DNA of 55,240 nt from Gammaproteobacteria bacterium (GTDB taxonomy: Bacteria > Pseudomonadota > Gammaproteobacteria > Burkholderiales > Burkholderiaceae_D). Position 1 is the first letter of the stretch, and each line of letters begins with the position of its first letter. The notes below the pieces were generated by a model that did not search any database, had not been told where the DNA came from, and saw only the letters and a program-made list of their open reading frames with translations. Position numbers and translations under genes: made by a program. The stretch spans positions 1 to 55,240 of the forward strand of contig CAJCIC010000055.1 of NCBI GenBank assembly GCA_903970185.1, given 5' to 3'. Positions 42,600 to 53,387 of this stretch are shown piece after piece.

Positions 42600-43802
42600 T
42601 CAGACCCGCTCGATGAGGATGGCAATACCCTGGCCAACGCCGATGCACATGGTGCAAAGCGCGTAACGCAGACGGCGCGACTGCAATTGATGCACGGCAG
42701 TAGTGACAAGGCGCGCGCCGCTCATGCCAAGCGGATGGCCAAGCGCAATCGCGCCGCCCTGGGGATTGACGCGCTCATCGTCATCGGCAATGCCGAGCAT
42801 GCGCAAGACGGCAAGCCCCTGTGCGGCAAAAGCCTCGTTCAACTCGATGAGATCGATCTGGTCAAGGCCAACGCCAGTGCGCGCAAGCAGCTTTCTTGTG
42901 GCTGGCGCAGGACCGATGCCCATGACCCGGGGCGCAACGCCGGCGGTAGCCATGCCGATGACGCGGGCCAAAGGCGTGAGTCCATGACGCCCTGCTGCCT
43001 CCTCACTGGCCAGAAGCAGCGCGCAGGCACCGTCGTTGATGCCCGAGGAATTGCCCGCGGTCACGGTACCGCCTTCTTTCACCACGCCTTTTAAGCGCGC
43101 GAGCGCTTCAAGGCTGGTCGTGCGCGGATGCTCGTCTTGCGTGACGCGCACAGGCTCGCCCTTTTTTTGCGGCACGACAACCGGCGTCAATTCGCGATCG
43201 AAGGCGCCCGAGGATTGCGCAGCGAGCGCGTTGCGCTGGCTGCGCAAGGCCATCTGGTCCTGGTCTTCGCGCGCGATGCGATAGTCGGTGGCGACGTTCT
43301 CGGCGGTCTCCGGCATCGAATCGACGCCAAAGCCGGCCTTCATCGCGGCATTCACGAAACGCCATCCGATGGTCGTGTCCTCAAGCTTCATGCCGCGCGC
43401 AAAAGCCGTCTCGGCCTTGCCCATGACAAACGGCGCGCGACTCATCGATTCGACACCGCCTGCGAGCATCAGGTCCGTGTCGCCTGACTTGATCGCGCGT
43501 GCGGCGCTGCCCACCGCGTCCATGCCCGATCCGCAAAGCCGGTTGAAGGTCGCGCCTGGCACTTCCACGGGCAGGCCGGCAAGCAGGACCGCCATGCGTG
43601 CGACATTGCGGTTGTCTTCTCCGGCCTGGTTGGCGCAGCCGTAGAGGACGTCGTCCAGTTGCGCCCAGTCAAGCCCGGGGTGGCGCTCGATCAAGGCCTT
43701 GATCGGCACCGCCGCAAGATCATCGGTACGCACCGAACTCAGGGCGCCGGCGTAGCGGCCAATCGGTGTCCTCACCGCGTCGCAGATGAATGCCTCACGC
43801 AT
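42600..43802 (-). CDS. pcaF: 3-oxoadipyl-CoA/acetyl-CoA thiolase
   Basis: The 400-residue thiolase has the acyl-binding Cys90 in [11 protein letters not shown], the NEAFAAQG box, the His in [16 protein letters not shown] and the second Cys in [10 protein letters not shown]. Length and the [20 protein letters not shown] ending match 3-oxoadipyl-CoA thiolase (PcaF/PaaJ), the last step of the beta-ketoadipate and phenylacetate pathways that yields succinyl-CoA and acetyl-CoA. The start is the ATG at 43802; four residues earlier is another. It stands alone without other pca genes, so the exact pathway is inferred. Confidence 0.9.
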   Translation of the reverse strand: MREAFICDAVRTPIGRYAGALSSVRTDDLAAVPIKALIERHPGLDWAQLDDVLYGCANQAGEDNRNVARMAVLLAGLPVEVPGATFNRLCGSGMDAVGSAARAIKSGDTDLMLAGGVESMSRAPFVMGKAETAFARGMKLEDTTIGWRFVNAAMKAGFGVDSMPETAENVATDYRIAREDQDQMALRSQRNALAAQSSGAFDRELTPVVVPQKKGEPVRVTQDEHPRTTSLEALARLKGVVKEGGTVTAGNSSGINDGACALLLASEEAAGRHGLTPLARVIGMATAGVAPRVMGIGPAPATRKLLARTGVGLDQIDLIELNEAFAAQGLAVLRMLGIADDDERVNPQGGAIALGHPLGMSGARLVTTAVHQLQSRRLRYALCTMCIGVGQGIAILIERV

Positions 43803-43819
43803 GCCATTCTCCAATTGTC

Positions 43820-44500
43820 CTAAAGCGGCTTGCCATCGTTTGTGGCCAGGCCCAGTACACGGGCCTTTTCGGCTGCGACCGTGTCGCCGTTATTGGCGGC
43901 CTGTCGATACCAGTAGACCGCCCGCTCGAGATCGATGGCAACGCCGTCACCATGCTCGTAGCAGCTCGCGATGATGTACTGCGCCTCCTGGATTCCGGCG
44001 TTTGCTGCAGCTTCGTACCAGACCGCTGCAATGGCGTAGTTCTGGCGCACGCCGCGGCCCAGAAAATACTGCGTGGCAAGCTCGAGTTCGGCATCGGGAT
44101 CGCCTTGCTTGGCCGCGAGTGCGAACCAGTGATCGGCGGTGCTTTGCGAGGCGACAACACCCGCGCCGTTTTCGTAGACGAAGCCAAGGCCGAGCTGGGC
44201 CTGCGCCAGGCCACCGCGGGCGGCCTTGCGCAGCCAGAACAGGCCCTCCTTTTGATTGGCCTCGCCGGCCTCGCCGTTAAGCAGCATGGTCGCGAGATTG
44301 AATTCGCCAATCACCTGGCCGCGCCTTGCAGCGCGCCGATAATCGGCGAGCGCCTGTTGCATCTGGCCATTGCCGTAATGTTCCCAGGCGGCCACAAGAT
44401 CGGCGTCATCGGGCGGCGCGGGCAACGGCCTGGCCTCGGCTGCGAGAGCAAAGAGGACCATGACACATAGACCCAGCGCCTGGCTGGCCGAAAATCGCAT
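43820..44500 (-). CDS. Sel1-like repeat protein, probably exported
   Basis: The 226-residue product has an N-terminal hydrophobic signal ([20 protein letters not shown]) and four to five Sel1 repeats of about 36 residues, such as [47 protein letters not shown]...WFALAAKQG and [15 protein letters not shown]...WYRQAANNG. These alpha-solenoids mediate protein contacts. The start is at the ATG at 44500; the frame open to 44572 lacks support. It ends 17 bp from the thiolase start on the same strand, so both may share a transcript. Confidence 0.85.
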   Translation of the reverse strand: MRFSASQALGLCVMVLFALAAEARPLPAPPDDADLVAAWEHYGNGQMQQALADYRRAARRGQVIGEFNLATMLLNGEAGEANQKEGLFWLRKAARGGLAQAQLGLGFVYENGAGVVASQSTADHWFALAAKQGDPDAELELATQYFLGRGVRQNYAIAAVWYEAAANAGIQEAQYIIASCYEHGDGVAIDLERAVYWYRQAANNGDTVAAEKARVLGLATNDGKPL

Positions 44501-44685
44501 GCGGGAAATCCAGGCGTTCAAGACGTGCACCTTAGGGTTGGCTCTGTAATACTTTCTCACAACTTGTCCCAAGCCGCCGCCCCGTAACAGGGCGCAAGCG
44601 CAAGGACAGGCTACCGGGGTGGGTTAGAATCGCAGCACAATGTTGACCTTACTTACGCGAGCTGTGAATCAAAGACTCCGCCGTC

Positions 44686-45420
44686 ATGCGTATCGCAATC
44701 CTCGATGATGATGACAGTCAGGTCCAGCTCATCAGCTACCTGCTCGAAAAAGCCGGGTTTGCCTGCCACGGTTTTGCCACCGGGCGCGGCCTTATCAATG
44801 GCCTGAAGCGCGACAGTTTCGATCTGCTCGTGCTCGACTGGTCGGTGCCTGACCTGAACGGCTCGGAAATCGTCACCTGGGTGCGTGCCAACCTGCCCGA
44901 GCGCGTGCCGGTGCTTTTCGTGACCGGGCGCACCAGCGAAAACGATATCGTCGCAGGACTTGCCGCGGGCGCCGACGACTACATGATCAAGCCCTTGCGC
45001 GGCCCGGAGCTGGTCGCGCGCGTGCAGGCGCTCTTGCGCCGGGCGTATCCGGAGACGGTGCGCGACCAGATCACCTTTGGTGCCTACCGGTTCGAGACCA
45101 CGCGAAACGAAGTCCACCTCGAGACTGCAGCCGGCATCAAGACGGCACTTTTGACGCAAAAGGAATTCGATCTGGCGTTGATGCTGTTTCGTAACGCCGG
45201 GCGGCCGTTGTCAAGGAGCCACATCCGCGAGGTGGTGTGGGGACGCGACATCGAAATACCCTCGCGCACCATGGACACGCACATATCGCGCATCCGCAGC
45301 AAGCTCGAGTTACGCCCGGAAAACGGCTATCGCCTGGTGCCGGTGTACAGCTATGGCTACCGCCTCGACCAGGTCTCAGACGAGAGCACGGCAAACGACG
45401 CCAGCCTGCCAACAGTCTAG
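44686..45420 (+). CDS. OmpR-family response regulator
   Basis: The 244-residue protein has a receiver (about 1-115) with DDDD near the N-terminus, phospho-accepting Asp in LLVLDWSVPD and the Lys in YMIKPLRG, then an OmpR-type winged-helix domain (about 125-230) with LTQKEFDLALMLFRNAGRPLSRSHI and the recognition part SRTMDTHISRIRSKLEL. All expected catalytic residues are present. The next gene, 129 bp downstream, is a CHASE2 kinase that seems unable to autophosphorylate, so a different phosphodonor may be used. Confidence 0.93.
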   Translation: MRIAILDDDDSQVQLISYLLEKAGFACHGFATGRGLINGLKRDSFDLLVLDWSVPDLNGSEIVTWVRANLPERVPVLFVTGRTSENDIVAGLAAGADDYMIKPLRGPELVARVQALLRRAYPETVRDQITFGAYRFETTRNEVHLETAAGIKTALLTQKEFDLALMLFRNAGRPLSRSHIREVVWGRDIEIPSRTMDTHISRIRSKLELRPENGYRLVPVYSYGYRLDQVSDESTANDASLPTV

Positions 45421-45549
45421 TTATCAATTGGCATTCGGCCCGAGTCGCGGCACAATGTTCGGGGCACGGCGTCCTGCTTTGTCCTCGTCGCGAATTCGGG
45501 CCAGGGTGCAAGCCGTCGCCTCCTGACTGTCAAACAAGCCACCATCCGA

Positions 45550-47979
45550 ATGCCCGATCCGATCGCGAAGCGTAGCGCGCGCGCCCCCTCGACTGAAGCG
45601 ACGACCTCGCTTGCGGAGTGGATCTGGGTCACGATCTTTCTCGTCACCCTGTCGCTTGTGATCGGCTGGCAAGACGGCCTCAATCACATCGAGCTGACTT
45701 TCTACGATTCGCTTTTGAGCCTGCAGCAAAGGCCCGCCGATAGCGATATCGTCCTCGTTGGCATCGACGAGGCAAGCGTGACAGAGTTCGGGCCCCCGCC
45801 GTTTAGCGTCGATGTCGAGGCGCGTCTGATCGAGGCGCTCAACGCCGCAAAACCCCGCGCCATCGGATTTCTTGTGCCCTTGGGCACGCGACTGGACGCC
45901 GCCCTCGCAGCGCCAGGCGCTGCGAGCCGCGAGAAGCTCGCGCAACTGCTTGCCGCCAATGGCCACGTGGCGCTTAACAGCGGGCCCTTTGGCAATGGTG
46001 TCGAGTCGAGCAAGGGCTACGCCGGCGCGCCGCTGCTCGAAGGCGCAGCCGCGGTCGGCTCGAATGCGCCGGTGTTAGACGATGATGGCGTCCTCAGGCG
46101 CGCCGCGCTTTCCTTTGCACTGGGCACGCAAAGCAGTGGCGAGGACCATTTTGTCACTGCGCTACTGGCCGCCTCCGGCATGCGCGTGGCCCTGCCTGGG
46201 CTGCGCGCATCCGAAATCTACGGCGGCCCAACCGGCGTTGGCGATCACTGGGTGCTGATCCCGTATGCGGGACCCCCGGGCCACTATCCGGTGATCCCGT
46301 TGCGCGATGTCGTCGACGGCCGTGTGCCGCAAAGCGCGCTGGCCGGCAAGTTTGTCATCGTCGGCGCCACGGCAAGGCAGCTCGTGCACTACGAAAAGGT
46401 CCCCGCCGGGCTTGCCGACGGCTTCGCCTCGCGCCTCATGACGCCGCTTGAAATCGACGCCAATCTCCTAGCCGGCGTGATCACCGGCAGCGCGATCACC
46501 GCGCTCTCGCCGCTGCGCAATGCCCTTGCCTGCGGCTTGCCGGTGATGCTCGCCATGCTGGTCCTGATTGCAGGATCCAGGCGCGCCCTGGGTCTCATCT
46601 TGGCGCTCGCCTTCCTGACCTTTGCCGCGGCGCTTTTGGGCATCGCCTTCTTCCGTGTCTGGTATGCCCCGGGGGGCGCGCTTGTCGGGCTTGCGCTGGC
46701 ACTGCCGCTTTGGCGCTGGCGCCTGCTTGAGGGCGACGCCATGCGCAGCGACATGATCCTGCGGCGGCTCGAACAGGGCGCAAACCACTACGCCGAGGTG
46801 GGCCTGCCTGCGATCAATGCCAACGCCGGTCGCGTCGAGCGCCGCCTGCAAACGCTCAACCGCACCATCGCGCGCATCGATACGCTGCGCGATTTCATCG
46901 ATCACATCCTCGAGGCCATGCCGCACGTGACGCTCGTCACCGACGCCGAAGGCCATGTCATGGCGGCCAACCGCCAGGCCAAGAATTACTTCGGCTCGCT
47001 TGGCAACACGCACATCGACGGCGCGCAACTGCCCTATCTGCTCGGACTCCTCGAACTCGAGGGTACGGCGGATGGCCGCAGCTGGTGGGATGTGATGGAC
47101 AGGAGCCTGTCGGGATCGCGCGTGCGTGCCCGCGATGCACGCGGGCGCGATCTGGTGATTCGCGTCGTGCCCTGGCACAACGCCCATGGCGATGTCAATG
47201 GCTGGGTCGGCACGATCGACGATGTCTCGGCCATTCGCGCCTCCGAGCGGCGCCGCGACGAAGCTTTGAACTTCATGTCGAAATCGCTTGGCGCGACGCA
47301 GCTAGGCATCCTCGAGGCCCTAAGCACGCTTGACGTCAGCCAGCTCGGGCCTGCCGAAGCCGCCCTGACGCAATCGATTGAAGCCGCCAGCAGCGAGGCG
47401 CTGGCCCTGACCGACAAGTTCGTCGAACTCTCGAATGCCGAATCGCGCGACTATGATTTTGTCGCGTGCGACCTCTCCGATGCGGTCGAATTGGCCATCG
47501 ACGCCGCCTATGCCGCCGCCGAGAGGCATCACGCCCATATCGCCTATGCGCGACCGCCATCAGCTGTCATCGCCAATATCGACACCTCGATGCTCTCGCG
47601 CGCCATTTCGATCCTGATTGCCAACGCGGTGCGCTTCTCGGCCAAGGGCGAGGTCGTCGAGGTGGCGCTGACCTGCGATGACGAGCATGTCATTCTCACC
47701 GTGACCGACCACGGCCGCGGCATATCGCCGATCGACCAGGTGCGCATGCTGCGCGCCTTGCAGGACATCCACCTGCCCGGGGCCTCGTCTGGCTCGCACG
47801 GGCACCAGATCGGCCTTGGCCTGTCGCTTGTGCAAACCGTCGTCGAAAAGCATTTCGGCAAGCTCGAATTCACCAGCAACCCCGGCAGCGGCAGCGAGTT
47901 TCGCATTGTGCTGCCGGCCTGGTCGCCCCCCCTGCAGTCGGCGCTTGAGAGCGACTCGAACGACGAAGCAGCGCTATAA
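45550..47979 (+). CDS. CHASE2 sensor kinase-like protein lacking the phospho-accepting His
   Basis: The 809-residue protein has an N-terminal membrane helix, a CHASE2 sensor (about 45-315; [16 protein letters not shown] and [12 protein letters not shown]), three more membrane helices (about 320-395), a PAS domain (about 455-560) and a kinase core. The dimerisation box that should read LSHDMR is MSKSLGATQ, so the expected His is Lys578 (codon 47281-47283). The ATPase domain still has N box [10 protein letters not shown]1 DHGRGI and G2 GLGLSLV. It could be a phosphatase, an ATP-bound scaffold, or a partner of another kinase. Length fits the family. It sits between the OmpR regulator and hemA. 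Confidence 0.9.
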   Translation: MPDPIAKRSARAPSTEATTSLAEWIWVTIFLVTLSLVIGWQDGLNHIELTFYDSLLSLQQRPADSDIVLVGIDEASVTEFGPPPFSVDVEARLIEALNAAKPRAIGFLVPLGTRLDAALAAPGAASREKLAQLLAANGHVALNSGPFGNGVESSKGYAGAPLLEGAAAVGSNAPVLDDDGVLRRAALSFALGTQSSGEDHFVTALLAASGMRVALPGLRASEIYGGPTGVGDHWVLIPYAGPPGHYPVIPLRDVVDGRVPQSALAGKFVIVGATARQLVHYEKVPAGLADGFASRLMTPLEIDANLLAGVITGSAITALSPLRNALACGLPVMLAMLVLIAGSRRALGLILALAFLTFAAALLGIAFFRVWYAPGGALVGLALALPLWRWRLLEGDAMRSDMILRRLEQGANHYAEVGLPAINANAGRVERRLQTLNRTIARIDTLRDFIDHILEAMPHVTLVTDAEGHVMAANRQAKNYFGSLGNTHIDGAQLPYLLGLLELEGTADGRSWWDVMDRSLSGSRVRARDARGRDLVIRVVPWHNAHGDVNGWVGTIDDVSAIRASERRRDEALNFMSKSLGATQLGILEALSTLDVSQLGPAEAALTQSIEAASSEALALTDKFVELSNAESRDYDFVACDLSDAVELAIDAAYAAAERHHAHIAYARPPSAVIANIDTSMLSRAISILIANAVRFSAKGEVVEVALTCDDEHVILTVTDHGRGISPIDQVRMLRALQDIHLPGASSGSHGHQIGLGLSLVQTVVEKHFGKLEFTSNPGSGSEFRIVLPAWSPPLQSALESDSNDEAAL

Positions 47980-48035
47980 TCCGGTGCGGCAGTTTTATGC
48001 GCCGCCGTCGCGGCGCCGCTGCGGCTTTTTAGCCG
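47975..48035 (+). promoter_or_regulatory. hemA leader with TATAAT, GC hairpin and T run
   Basis: TATAAT (47975-47980) overlaps the kinase stop codon, but no good -35 box lies 17 bp before it. Then the perfect stem GCGCCGC-CGTC-GCGGCGC (47999-48016) is followed by CGGCT-TTTT-AGCCG (48022-48035). The T run 48026-48030 after GC-rich pairing (GCCGC 48001-48005 with GCGGC 48021-48025) could act as a terminator or attenuator just before hemA. Confidence 0.35.
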
Positions 48036-48067
48036 ACTGCAAAAAGCGCCCTGCTGCCCTTACGACT

Positions 48068-49336
48068 ATGCAACTCGTCACGCTTGGGATCAACCATCTA
48101 ACGGCACCCTTGGCGCTGCGCGAGCGGCTTGCATTTCCAGCCGAGAGGATTGCCCAGGCGATCCATTCACTGAGGAATCTGGGCGTGCCGGCACTGGCCG
48201 AAAGCGCGATCCTTTCGACTTGCAACCGCACCGAGATCTACTGCGCCACCGAGTCCTCGCTAACCGAGGTGCGCACACCGATCCAGAGCTGGCTTGCGAG
48301 CTACCACGAGATGGACACCAGCCATCTCGCGCCGCACCTCTACGACTACACCCAGGCCGATGCCGTGCGCCACAGCTTTCGCGTCGCAAGCGGCCTCGAG
48401 TCGATGATCCTTGGCGAGCCGCAGATTCTCGGGCAGATGAAGCAGGCCGCACGCGAAGCCGAGGCAGCGGGCGGGCTCGGTACGTACCTGCACCAGCTGT
48501 TCCAGCGCACGTTTTCGGTGGCCAAGGAGGTCCGCACCCAGACCGCCATCGGTGAACAAAGCGTTTCCCTCGCCGCGGCGGCCGTCCGCCTTGCGCAGCG
48601 CATTTTCGAGACGCTCTCCAACGAGCGCGTGCTGCTCGTGGGCGCAGGCGAGATGATCGAGCTTTGCGCAACCCATTTTGCTGCACATGCACCGCGCAGC
48701 ATCACCGTCGCCAATCGCACCCTCGAGCGCGGCGAGGCCCTGGCGCGACGCTTTAACGGCCGTGCCATGCGTCTTGGCGATCTGCCAGCCGAGCTCGGCA
48801 ATTTCGACATCATCATTTCGTGCACCGCGTCGAGCCTGCCGATCATCGGTCTTGGCATGGTCGAGCGCGCCATGCGCCAGCGCCGGCATCGCCCGCTGTT
48901 CATGGTCGATCTTGCGGTGCCGCGCGATATCGAGGGCGAAGTCGCGCGCTTTGACGACGTCTACCTCTATACCCTCGATGACCTGGGTCGGTTTGCGGCA
49001 GCAGCGCAGGCAGTGCGCCAGGGCGCCGTGGCCGAAGCCGAGGCCATCATTGATACCCAGGTCCAGCAGTTCATGCACTGGGTCGATACGCGCGGCACGG
49101 TGCCGCTGATCCAGGATCTGCACCAGCGCGGCGAGACCATCCGGCAAAGCGAACTCGAAAGGGCCAGGCGCCTGCTTGCCAAGGGGGAGGATCCGTCCAA
49201 GGTCCTCGAGGCCCTGTCCATTGGCCTCACCAACAAGTTCCTGCACGGCCCGACGCAGCTCCTGAATCAGGGCTCCGAGGAAGCGCGCGAGCGCCTCGTC
49301 GAATTGCTGCCGCATCTTTACAAGTCGGCGCGCTAG
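48068..49336 (+). CDS. hemA: Glutamyl-tRNA reductase
   Basis: The 422-residue enzyme reduces glutamyl-tRNA to glutamate-1-semialdehyde, the first step of C5 heme synthesis. Visible are the N-terminal [13 protein letters not shown], catalytic Cys52 in [28 protein letters not shown], the NADPH fold [12 protein letters not shown] and the dimerisation helix end. The ATG at 48068 gives the normal start [10 protein letters not shown]; the longer frame to 47816 overlaps the kinase gene. It opens hemA-prfA-prmC-grxD, an order well known in Burkholderiales. Confidence 0.97.
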   Translation: MQLVTLGINHLTAPLALRERLAFPAERIAQAIHSLRNLGVPALAESAILSTCNRTEIYCATESSLTEVRTPIQSWLASYHEMDTSHLAPHLYDYTQADAVRHSFRVASGLESMILGEPQILGQMKQAAREAEAAGGLGTYLHQLFQRTFSVAKEVRTQTAIGEQSVSLAAAAVRLAQRIFETLSNERVLLVGAGEMIELCATHFAAHAPRSITVANRTLERGEALARRFNGRAMRLGDLPAELGNFDIIISCTASSLPIIGLGMVERAMRQRRHRPLFMVDLAVPRDIEGEVARFDDVYLYTLDDLGRFAAAAQAVRQGAVAEAEAIIDTQVQQFMHWVDTRGTVPLIQDLHQRGETIRQSELERARRLLAKGEDPSKVLEALSIGLTNKFLHGPTQLLNQGSEEARERLVELLPHLYKSAR

Positions 49337-49428
49337 CGCCGCCCGCGCCCATTGCGACGCCAAGCCGTCGCGCAGCGCCGCCAGGTGAGGTTTGCGCCTG
49401 GCTCGTCTCATCATCCATTTCGTCTCCG

Positions 49429-50517
49429 ATGAAGCCCACCATCCTTCTCAAACTCGAGCAACTCGCCTCGCGCCTGTCGGAAATCGATCGTGCACTGTCC
49501 GATCCGCACGTCGTCGATGACCTCGATCAATACCGCAAACTGACGCGCGAGCACGCCGATTTGTCGCCTGTCATCGCCAAGTTCCAGGAGTTTCGACGCG
49601 CGCTGTCTGACAGCGACACCGCACGCTCGCTGCAAGCCGATCCCGACATGCGCGAATTCGCCAGTGAGGAACTGGAATCGGCCAAGGCGCGCATGGAAGA
49701 TCTCGAAGGCGAACTGCAGCTCTTGCTGCTGCCGCGCGACCCCAACGACAATCGCAACCTGTTCCTCGAAATCCGTGCCGGCACGGGCGGCGACGAGTCG
49801 GGACTGTTTACCCGCGACCTCTTGCGCATGTACACGCGTTTTGCCGAGCGCGAAGGCTGGCGCGTCGAGACCGTCTCGGAGTCCCCCTCGGAGATTGGCG
49901 GCTACAAGGAAGTGATCGTGCGCATTGCAGGCGATGGAGCGTACTCGCGCCTGAAGTTCGAGTCGGGAGGCCATCGCGTGCAGCGCGTGCCGGCAACCGA
50001 GACGCAGGGTCGCATCCATACGTCGGCCTGCACGGTCGCCGTCTTGCCCGAGCCTGACGAGGTCTCTGACGTCGAAATCCGTCCCGACGAGATCCGCATC
50101 GACACCTTCCGCGCATCGGGTGCGGGCGGGCAGCACATCAACAAGACCGACTCGGCGGTGCGCATCACCCATTTGCCCACGGGCATCGTCGTCGAATGCC
50201 AGGACGACCGCAGCCAGCACAAGAACAAGGCACAGGCGATGAAGGTGCTTGCCGCACGCATCAAGGACAAGCAGGTCAGGGAGCAGCAGGCAAGCGAGGC
50301 TGCGACGCGCAAGAGCCTGATCGGCTCGGGCGATCGCAGCGAGCGTGTTCGCACCTATAACTTTCCGCAAGGTCGGGTGACCGACCACCGCATCAACCTC
50401 ACGCTCTACAAGATCGACGCCATCATGGATGGCGATCTGACCGAACTGACTTCGGCACTGATGTCGGAGTACCAGGCCGAGCAACTCGCTTCGCTTGCCG
50501 AGGACCTTGGCCCGTGA
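49429..50517 (+). CDS. prfA: Peptide chain release factor 1
   Basis: The 362-residue factor releases peptides at UAA and UAG. It has the GGQ motif at 233-235 ([13 protein letters not shown]), the stop-codon-reading PAT in RVPATETQG, and the [10 protein letters not shown]-terminal helix region. It overlaps prmC, the enzyme that methylates its GGQ glutamine, by 4 bp. The start ATG (49429) gives the normal length. Confidence 0.98.
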   Translation: MKPTILLKLEQLASRLSEIDRALSDPHVVDDLDQYRKLTREHADLSPVIAKFQEFRRALSDSDTARSLQADPDMREFASEELESAKARMEDLEGELQLLLLPRDPNDNRNLFLEIRAGTGGDESGLFTRDLLRMYTRFAEREGWRVETVSESPSEIGGYKEVIVRIAGDGAYSRLKFESGGHRVQRVPATETQGRIHTSACTVAVLPEPDEVSDVEIRPDEIRIDTFRASGAGGQHINKTDSAVRITHLPTGIVVECQDDRSQHKNKAQAMKVLAARIKDKQVREQQASEAATRKSLIGSGDRSERVRTYNFPQGRVTDHRINLTLYKIDAIMDGDLTELTSALMSEYQAEQLASLAEDLGP

Positions 50518-51380
50518 CGCTCGCCAGGCCGTCGATTGCCGAGATCCTGGCCGATCAGCGCCTTGTCGCACTCGAGCGCCGCGTGCTCCTCATGGCGGCT
50601 TCGGGCCTGACCCGCGAGGACCTCGCGCGCGCGCCGGAAACGCGTCTTGACGACCTCGCGCTGTCACGCTACGAATCCTTCGTCGCGCGCCGCGAGGCGG
50701 GCGAGCCGATCGCCTACCTGCTTGGCTATCGCGAGTTCTACGGCAGGAATTTCCATACCGACCCGAGCGTTTTGATCCCGCGCCCGGAAAGCGAGCTCCT
50801 GGTTGAACTGGCGCTTGCCGAGTGTTCGCGACGCGACGAGCAACGCACGCGCATCCTCGATATCGGCACGGGTACGGGCTGCCTTGCCATCACGCTCAAG
50901 CTCGAGCGCGCTAAGTGCGAGCTGATCGCCATTGACGTCTCCCGTGAAGCGCTGACCGTCGCCCGCAAGAATGCCGCGCGACTGGGCGCCGAGGTGATCT
51001 GGATCCATTCCGATCTGAGCGAGCCCTATCCGGGCAAATTCAACGTCATCGTCTCCAACCCGCCCTACATTGCCGCCAACGACGTCCACCTCGGTCAGGG
51101 CGATCTGCGCTTTGAGCCTGCGCTTGCCCTCATCGGTGGCAACAAGGGCACGGAACTGATCGAAACACTGGTTCGCTGTGCCTCAAAAGCCTTGGCCGAG
51201 GACGGTCTGCTCCTGATCGAACATGGCCACGACCAGGCCAGCGAGGTGCGTGGCTATCTGGCGATGGCCGGACTCGCCGAGATCAGCACCTGGCGCGATC
51301 TTGCCGGGCTTGAACGCGTCACGGGCGCTCGCCTGAAGGCGCCCGAGCCTTCGCCTGTGAGCGGGCCCGGAATGGACTAA
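50514..51380 (+). CDS. prmC: Release factor glutamine methyltransferase
   Basis: The 288-residue enzyme methylates the GGQ glutamine of release factors with SAM. It has the SAM-binding [13 protein letters not shown] and the catalytic NPPY motif at 182-185 ([13 protein letters not shown]). It begins at a GTG that overlaps the prfA stop (GTGA), showing translational coupling with its substrate gene. Confidence 0.97.
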   Translation: MTLARPSIAEILADQRLVALERRVLLMAASGLTREDLARAPETRLDDLALSRYESFVARREAGEPIAYLLGYREFYGRNFHTDPSVLIPRPESELLVELALAECSRRDEQRTRILDIGTGTGCLAITLKLERAKCELIAIDVSREALTVARKNAARLGAEVIWIHSDLSEPYPGKFNVIVSNPPYIAANDVHLGQGDLRFEPALALIGGNKGTELIETLVRCASKALAEDGLLLIEHGHDQASEVRGYLAMAGLAEISTWRDLAGLERVTGARLKAPEPSPVSGPGMD

Positions 51381-51416
51381 AATCCTCCCAGGTGCGAAAA
51401 AAACACGAGGTGCAGC

Positions 51417-51749
51417 ATGGCAGACGAGCCGCAGTCGGTGCAGGAATTCATCCACAAGACCGTGACAGAGAATCCGGTCGTGCTTTTCATGAAAGGCACG
51501 GCGCAGTTCCCCCAATGCGGATTTTCCGGGCGCGCCATCGCGCTTCTCAAGGCCAATGGCGCCAAGGCGCTTGTCACCGTCAACGTGCTCGAGGACGATG
51601 AAGTGCGCCAGGGCGTGAAGGAATACGCCAACTGGCCCACCGTGCCGCAGCTCTACATCAATGGCGAATTCATCGGCGGCTCGGACATCCTGGCCGAGCT
51701 AAACGAGTCCGGCGAATTGAAAAAGCTGCTCGACACCGTCACTGTCTAG
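51417..51749 (+). CDS. grxD: Monothiol glutaredoxin
   Basis: The 110-residue protein is a CGFS-type monothiol glutaredoxin (Cys34 in PQCGFSGRAI) with the GSH-binding TVPQLYINGEFIGGSDI. Such proteins bind and pass [2Fe-2S] clusters with glutathione. GAGGTGC precedes the ATG. It closes the housekeeping group that begins with hemA. Confidence 0.96.
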   Translation: MADEPQSVQEFIHKTVTENPVVLFMKGTAQFPQCGFSGRAIALLKANGAKALVTVNVLEDDEVRQGVKEYANWPTVPQLYINGEFIGGSDILAELNESGELKKLLDTVTV

Positions 51750-51864
51750 GCCCGGGTCTCGAAGCGCACCCGGTCTGCGGGGAATTTTCCGCGCGCTTGG
51801 ATTAAAGTTGTCCTTCTGACGTCATTTCGAGGCCAATCGGGCCTTGAGTCCCCGGGACACTCCT

Positions 51865-53385
51865 ATGAATGCACCCTTGAACGTGAGCGGGCTTGCCCGC
51901 ATTGGCCATTTCATCGGTGGCAGGCTCCTTAGCGAAGAAGGCGCACCGACGCAGCCGGTCTTCAACCCGGCACTGGGCGAAGTCATCGCCGAGGTGGCGC
52001 TTGGCGATGCCGAAGTCGTGGCCCGCGCCGTGGCCAGCGCCAAGGCTGCCTTTCCCGCCTGGGCTGACACCTCGCCGCTCAAACGCGCGCGCGTCATGTT
52101 CAAGTTCAAGGAGCTGCTTGACGCCAATCACGACCTGCTGGCCAAGGCCATCACGCTTGAGCATGGCAAGGTTGCAAGCGATGCCCATGGCGAAGTCACG
52201 CGCGGCATCGAAGTGGTCGAGTTTGCCTGCGGCATCCCGCACCTTCTGCGCGGTGATTTCACCGAGCAGATTTCAGGGGGCATCGACGCCTTCAGCATGC
52301 GCCAGCCGCTTGGCGTGTGCGCCGGCATCACGCCGTTTAATTTTCCGGCGATGGTGCCGATGTGGATGTTTCCGATGGCCATCGCCTGCGGCAACAGCTT
52401 CATCCTAAAGCCCAGCGAGCGTGACCCAAGCGCATCGCTCGTGATGGCGGAGCTGCTCAAGCGTGCGGGACTGCCCGACGGCGTTTTCAACGTCGTGCAA
52501 GGTGGACGGACGGCGGTTGAGGCCTTGATCGAGCACCCTGATGTCGCGGCACTGTCGTTTGTCGGATCGACGCCGATTGCCGAATCGATCTATCAGCGCG
52601 GCGCTGCACGCGGCAAACGCGTGCAGGCACTGGGCGGCGCGAAGAATCATCTGGTGGTCATGCCCGATGCCAACCTGAATCAGGCGGTCGATGCCCTGAT
52701 CGGTGCTGCCTACGGCTCGGCAGGTGAGCGCTGCATGGCCATTTCGGTTGCCGTGGCGGTGGGCAGCTCTGCCGACCGCCTGGTTGAAGCGCTCGTGCCG
52801 CGGGTTTTGGCCCTGCGCATCGCAGATGGCCAGGACGCGAGTGCGGAGATGGGGCCCGTGGTCACGGCCGAGCACAAGGCGAAGATCATCGACTACATCG
52901 ATGACGGCGTGAAAAGTGGTGCGAAGCTGCTCGTCGATGGCCGAAACCATGTCGTCAAGGGGCGTGAACGCGGCTTTTTCCTTGGCGGCTCGCTGTTCGA
53001 TCATGTCACGCCGGCAATGCGCATCTATCGCGAGGAAATCTTCGGCCCGGTGCTCGTCGTCGTGCGCGTGCCGGACTTCAAGTCGGCCGTCGAACTCGTC
53101 AATGCGCACGAATTTGGCAACGGCGTCTCGCTGTTTACAAGCGATGGCGGCACGGCACGGGAATTCGCGCGACGCATCCAGGTCGGCATGGTCGGCATCA
53201 ACGTACCGATTCCGGTGCCGATGGCCTTTCACAGTTTTGGCGGCTGGAAGCGCAGCCTGTTTGGCGACCAGCATGCCTACGGCATGGAAGGCGTTCGCTT
53301 CTATACCCGCTACAAGGCCGTGATGCAACGCTGGAGCGACTCGATTGGCAAGGGCCCGGAATTCATCATGCCAACCGCCAACTGA
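51865..53385 (+). CDS. mmsA: CoA-acylating methylmalonate-semialdehyde dehydrogenase
   Basis: The 506-residue aldehyde dehydrogenase has the family nucleophile Cys290 in [13 protein letters not shown], the Glu in [15 protein letters not shown] region, and the end typical of MmsA ([19 protein letters not shown]..., [19 protein letters not shown]). It converts methylmalonate or malonate semialdehyde to propionyl-CoA or acetyl-CoA in valine, inositol or beta-alanine breakdown. The ATG at 51865 follows a weak site; the frame opens at 51844. The GMC gene follows after 2 bp, so both are one unit. Confidence 0.93.
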   Translation: MNAPLNVSGLARIGHFIGGRLLSEEGAPTQPVFNPALGEVIAEVALGDAEVVARAVASAKAAFPAWADTSPLKRARVMFKFKELLDANHDLLAKAITLEHGKVASDAHGEVTRGIEVVEFACGIPHLLRGDFTEQISGGIDAFSMRQPLGVCAGITPFNFPAMVPMWMFPMAIACGNSFILKPSERDPSASLVMAELLKRAGLPDGVFNVVQGGRTAVEALIEHPDVAALSFVGSTPIAESIYQRGAARGKRVQALGGAKNHLVVMPDANLNQAVDALIGAAYGSAGERCMAISVAVAVGSSADRLVEALVPRVLALRIADGQDASAEMGPVVTAEHKAKIIDYIDDGVKSGAKLLVDGRNHVVKGRERGFFLGGSLFDHVTPAMRIYREEIFGPVLVVVRVPDFKSAVELVNAHEFGNGVSLFTSDGGTAREFARRIQVGMVGINVPIPVPMAFHSFGGWKRSLFGDQHAYGMEGVRFYTRYKAVMQRWSDSIGKGPEFIMPTAN

Positions 53386-53387
53386 CG

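Noticed and set aside
49411..50571. Long antisense frame (386 codons) over prfA
   Set aside because: It mirrors a certain gene in a high-GC sequence and has no family pattern. Similar shadows occur over hemA (48260-49414), the PrpD-family gene (4091-4939) and the liv genes (19460-20332).
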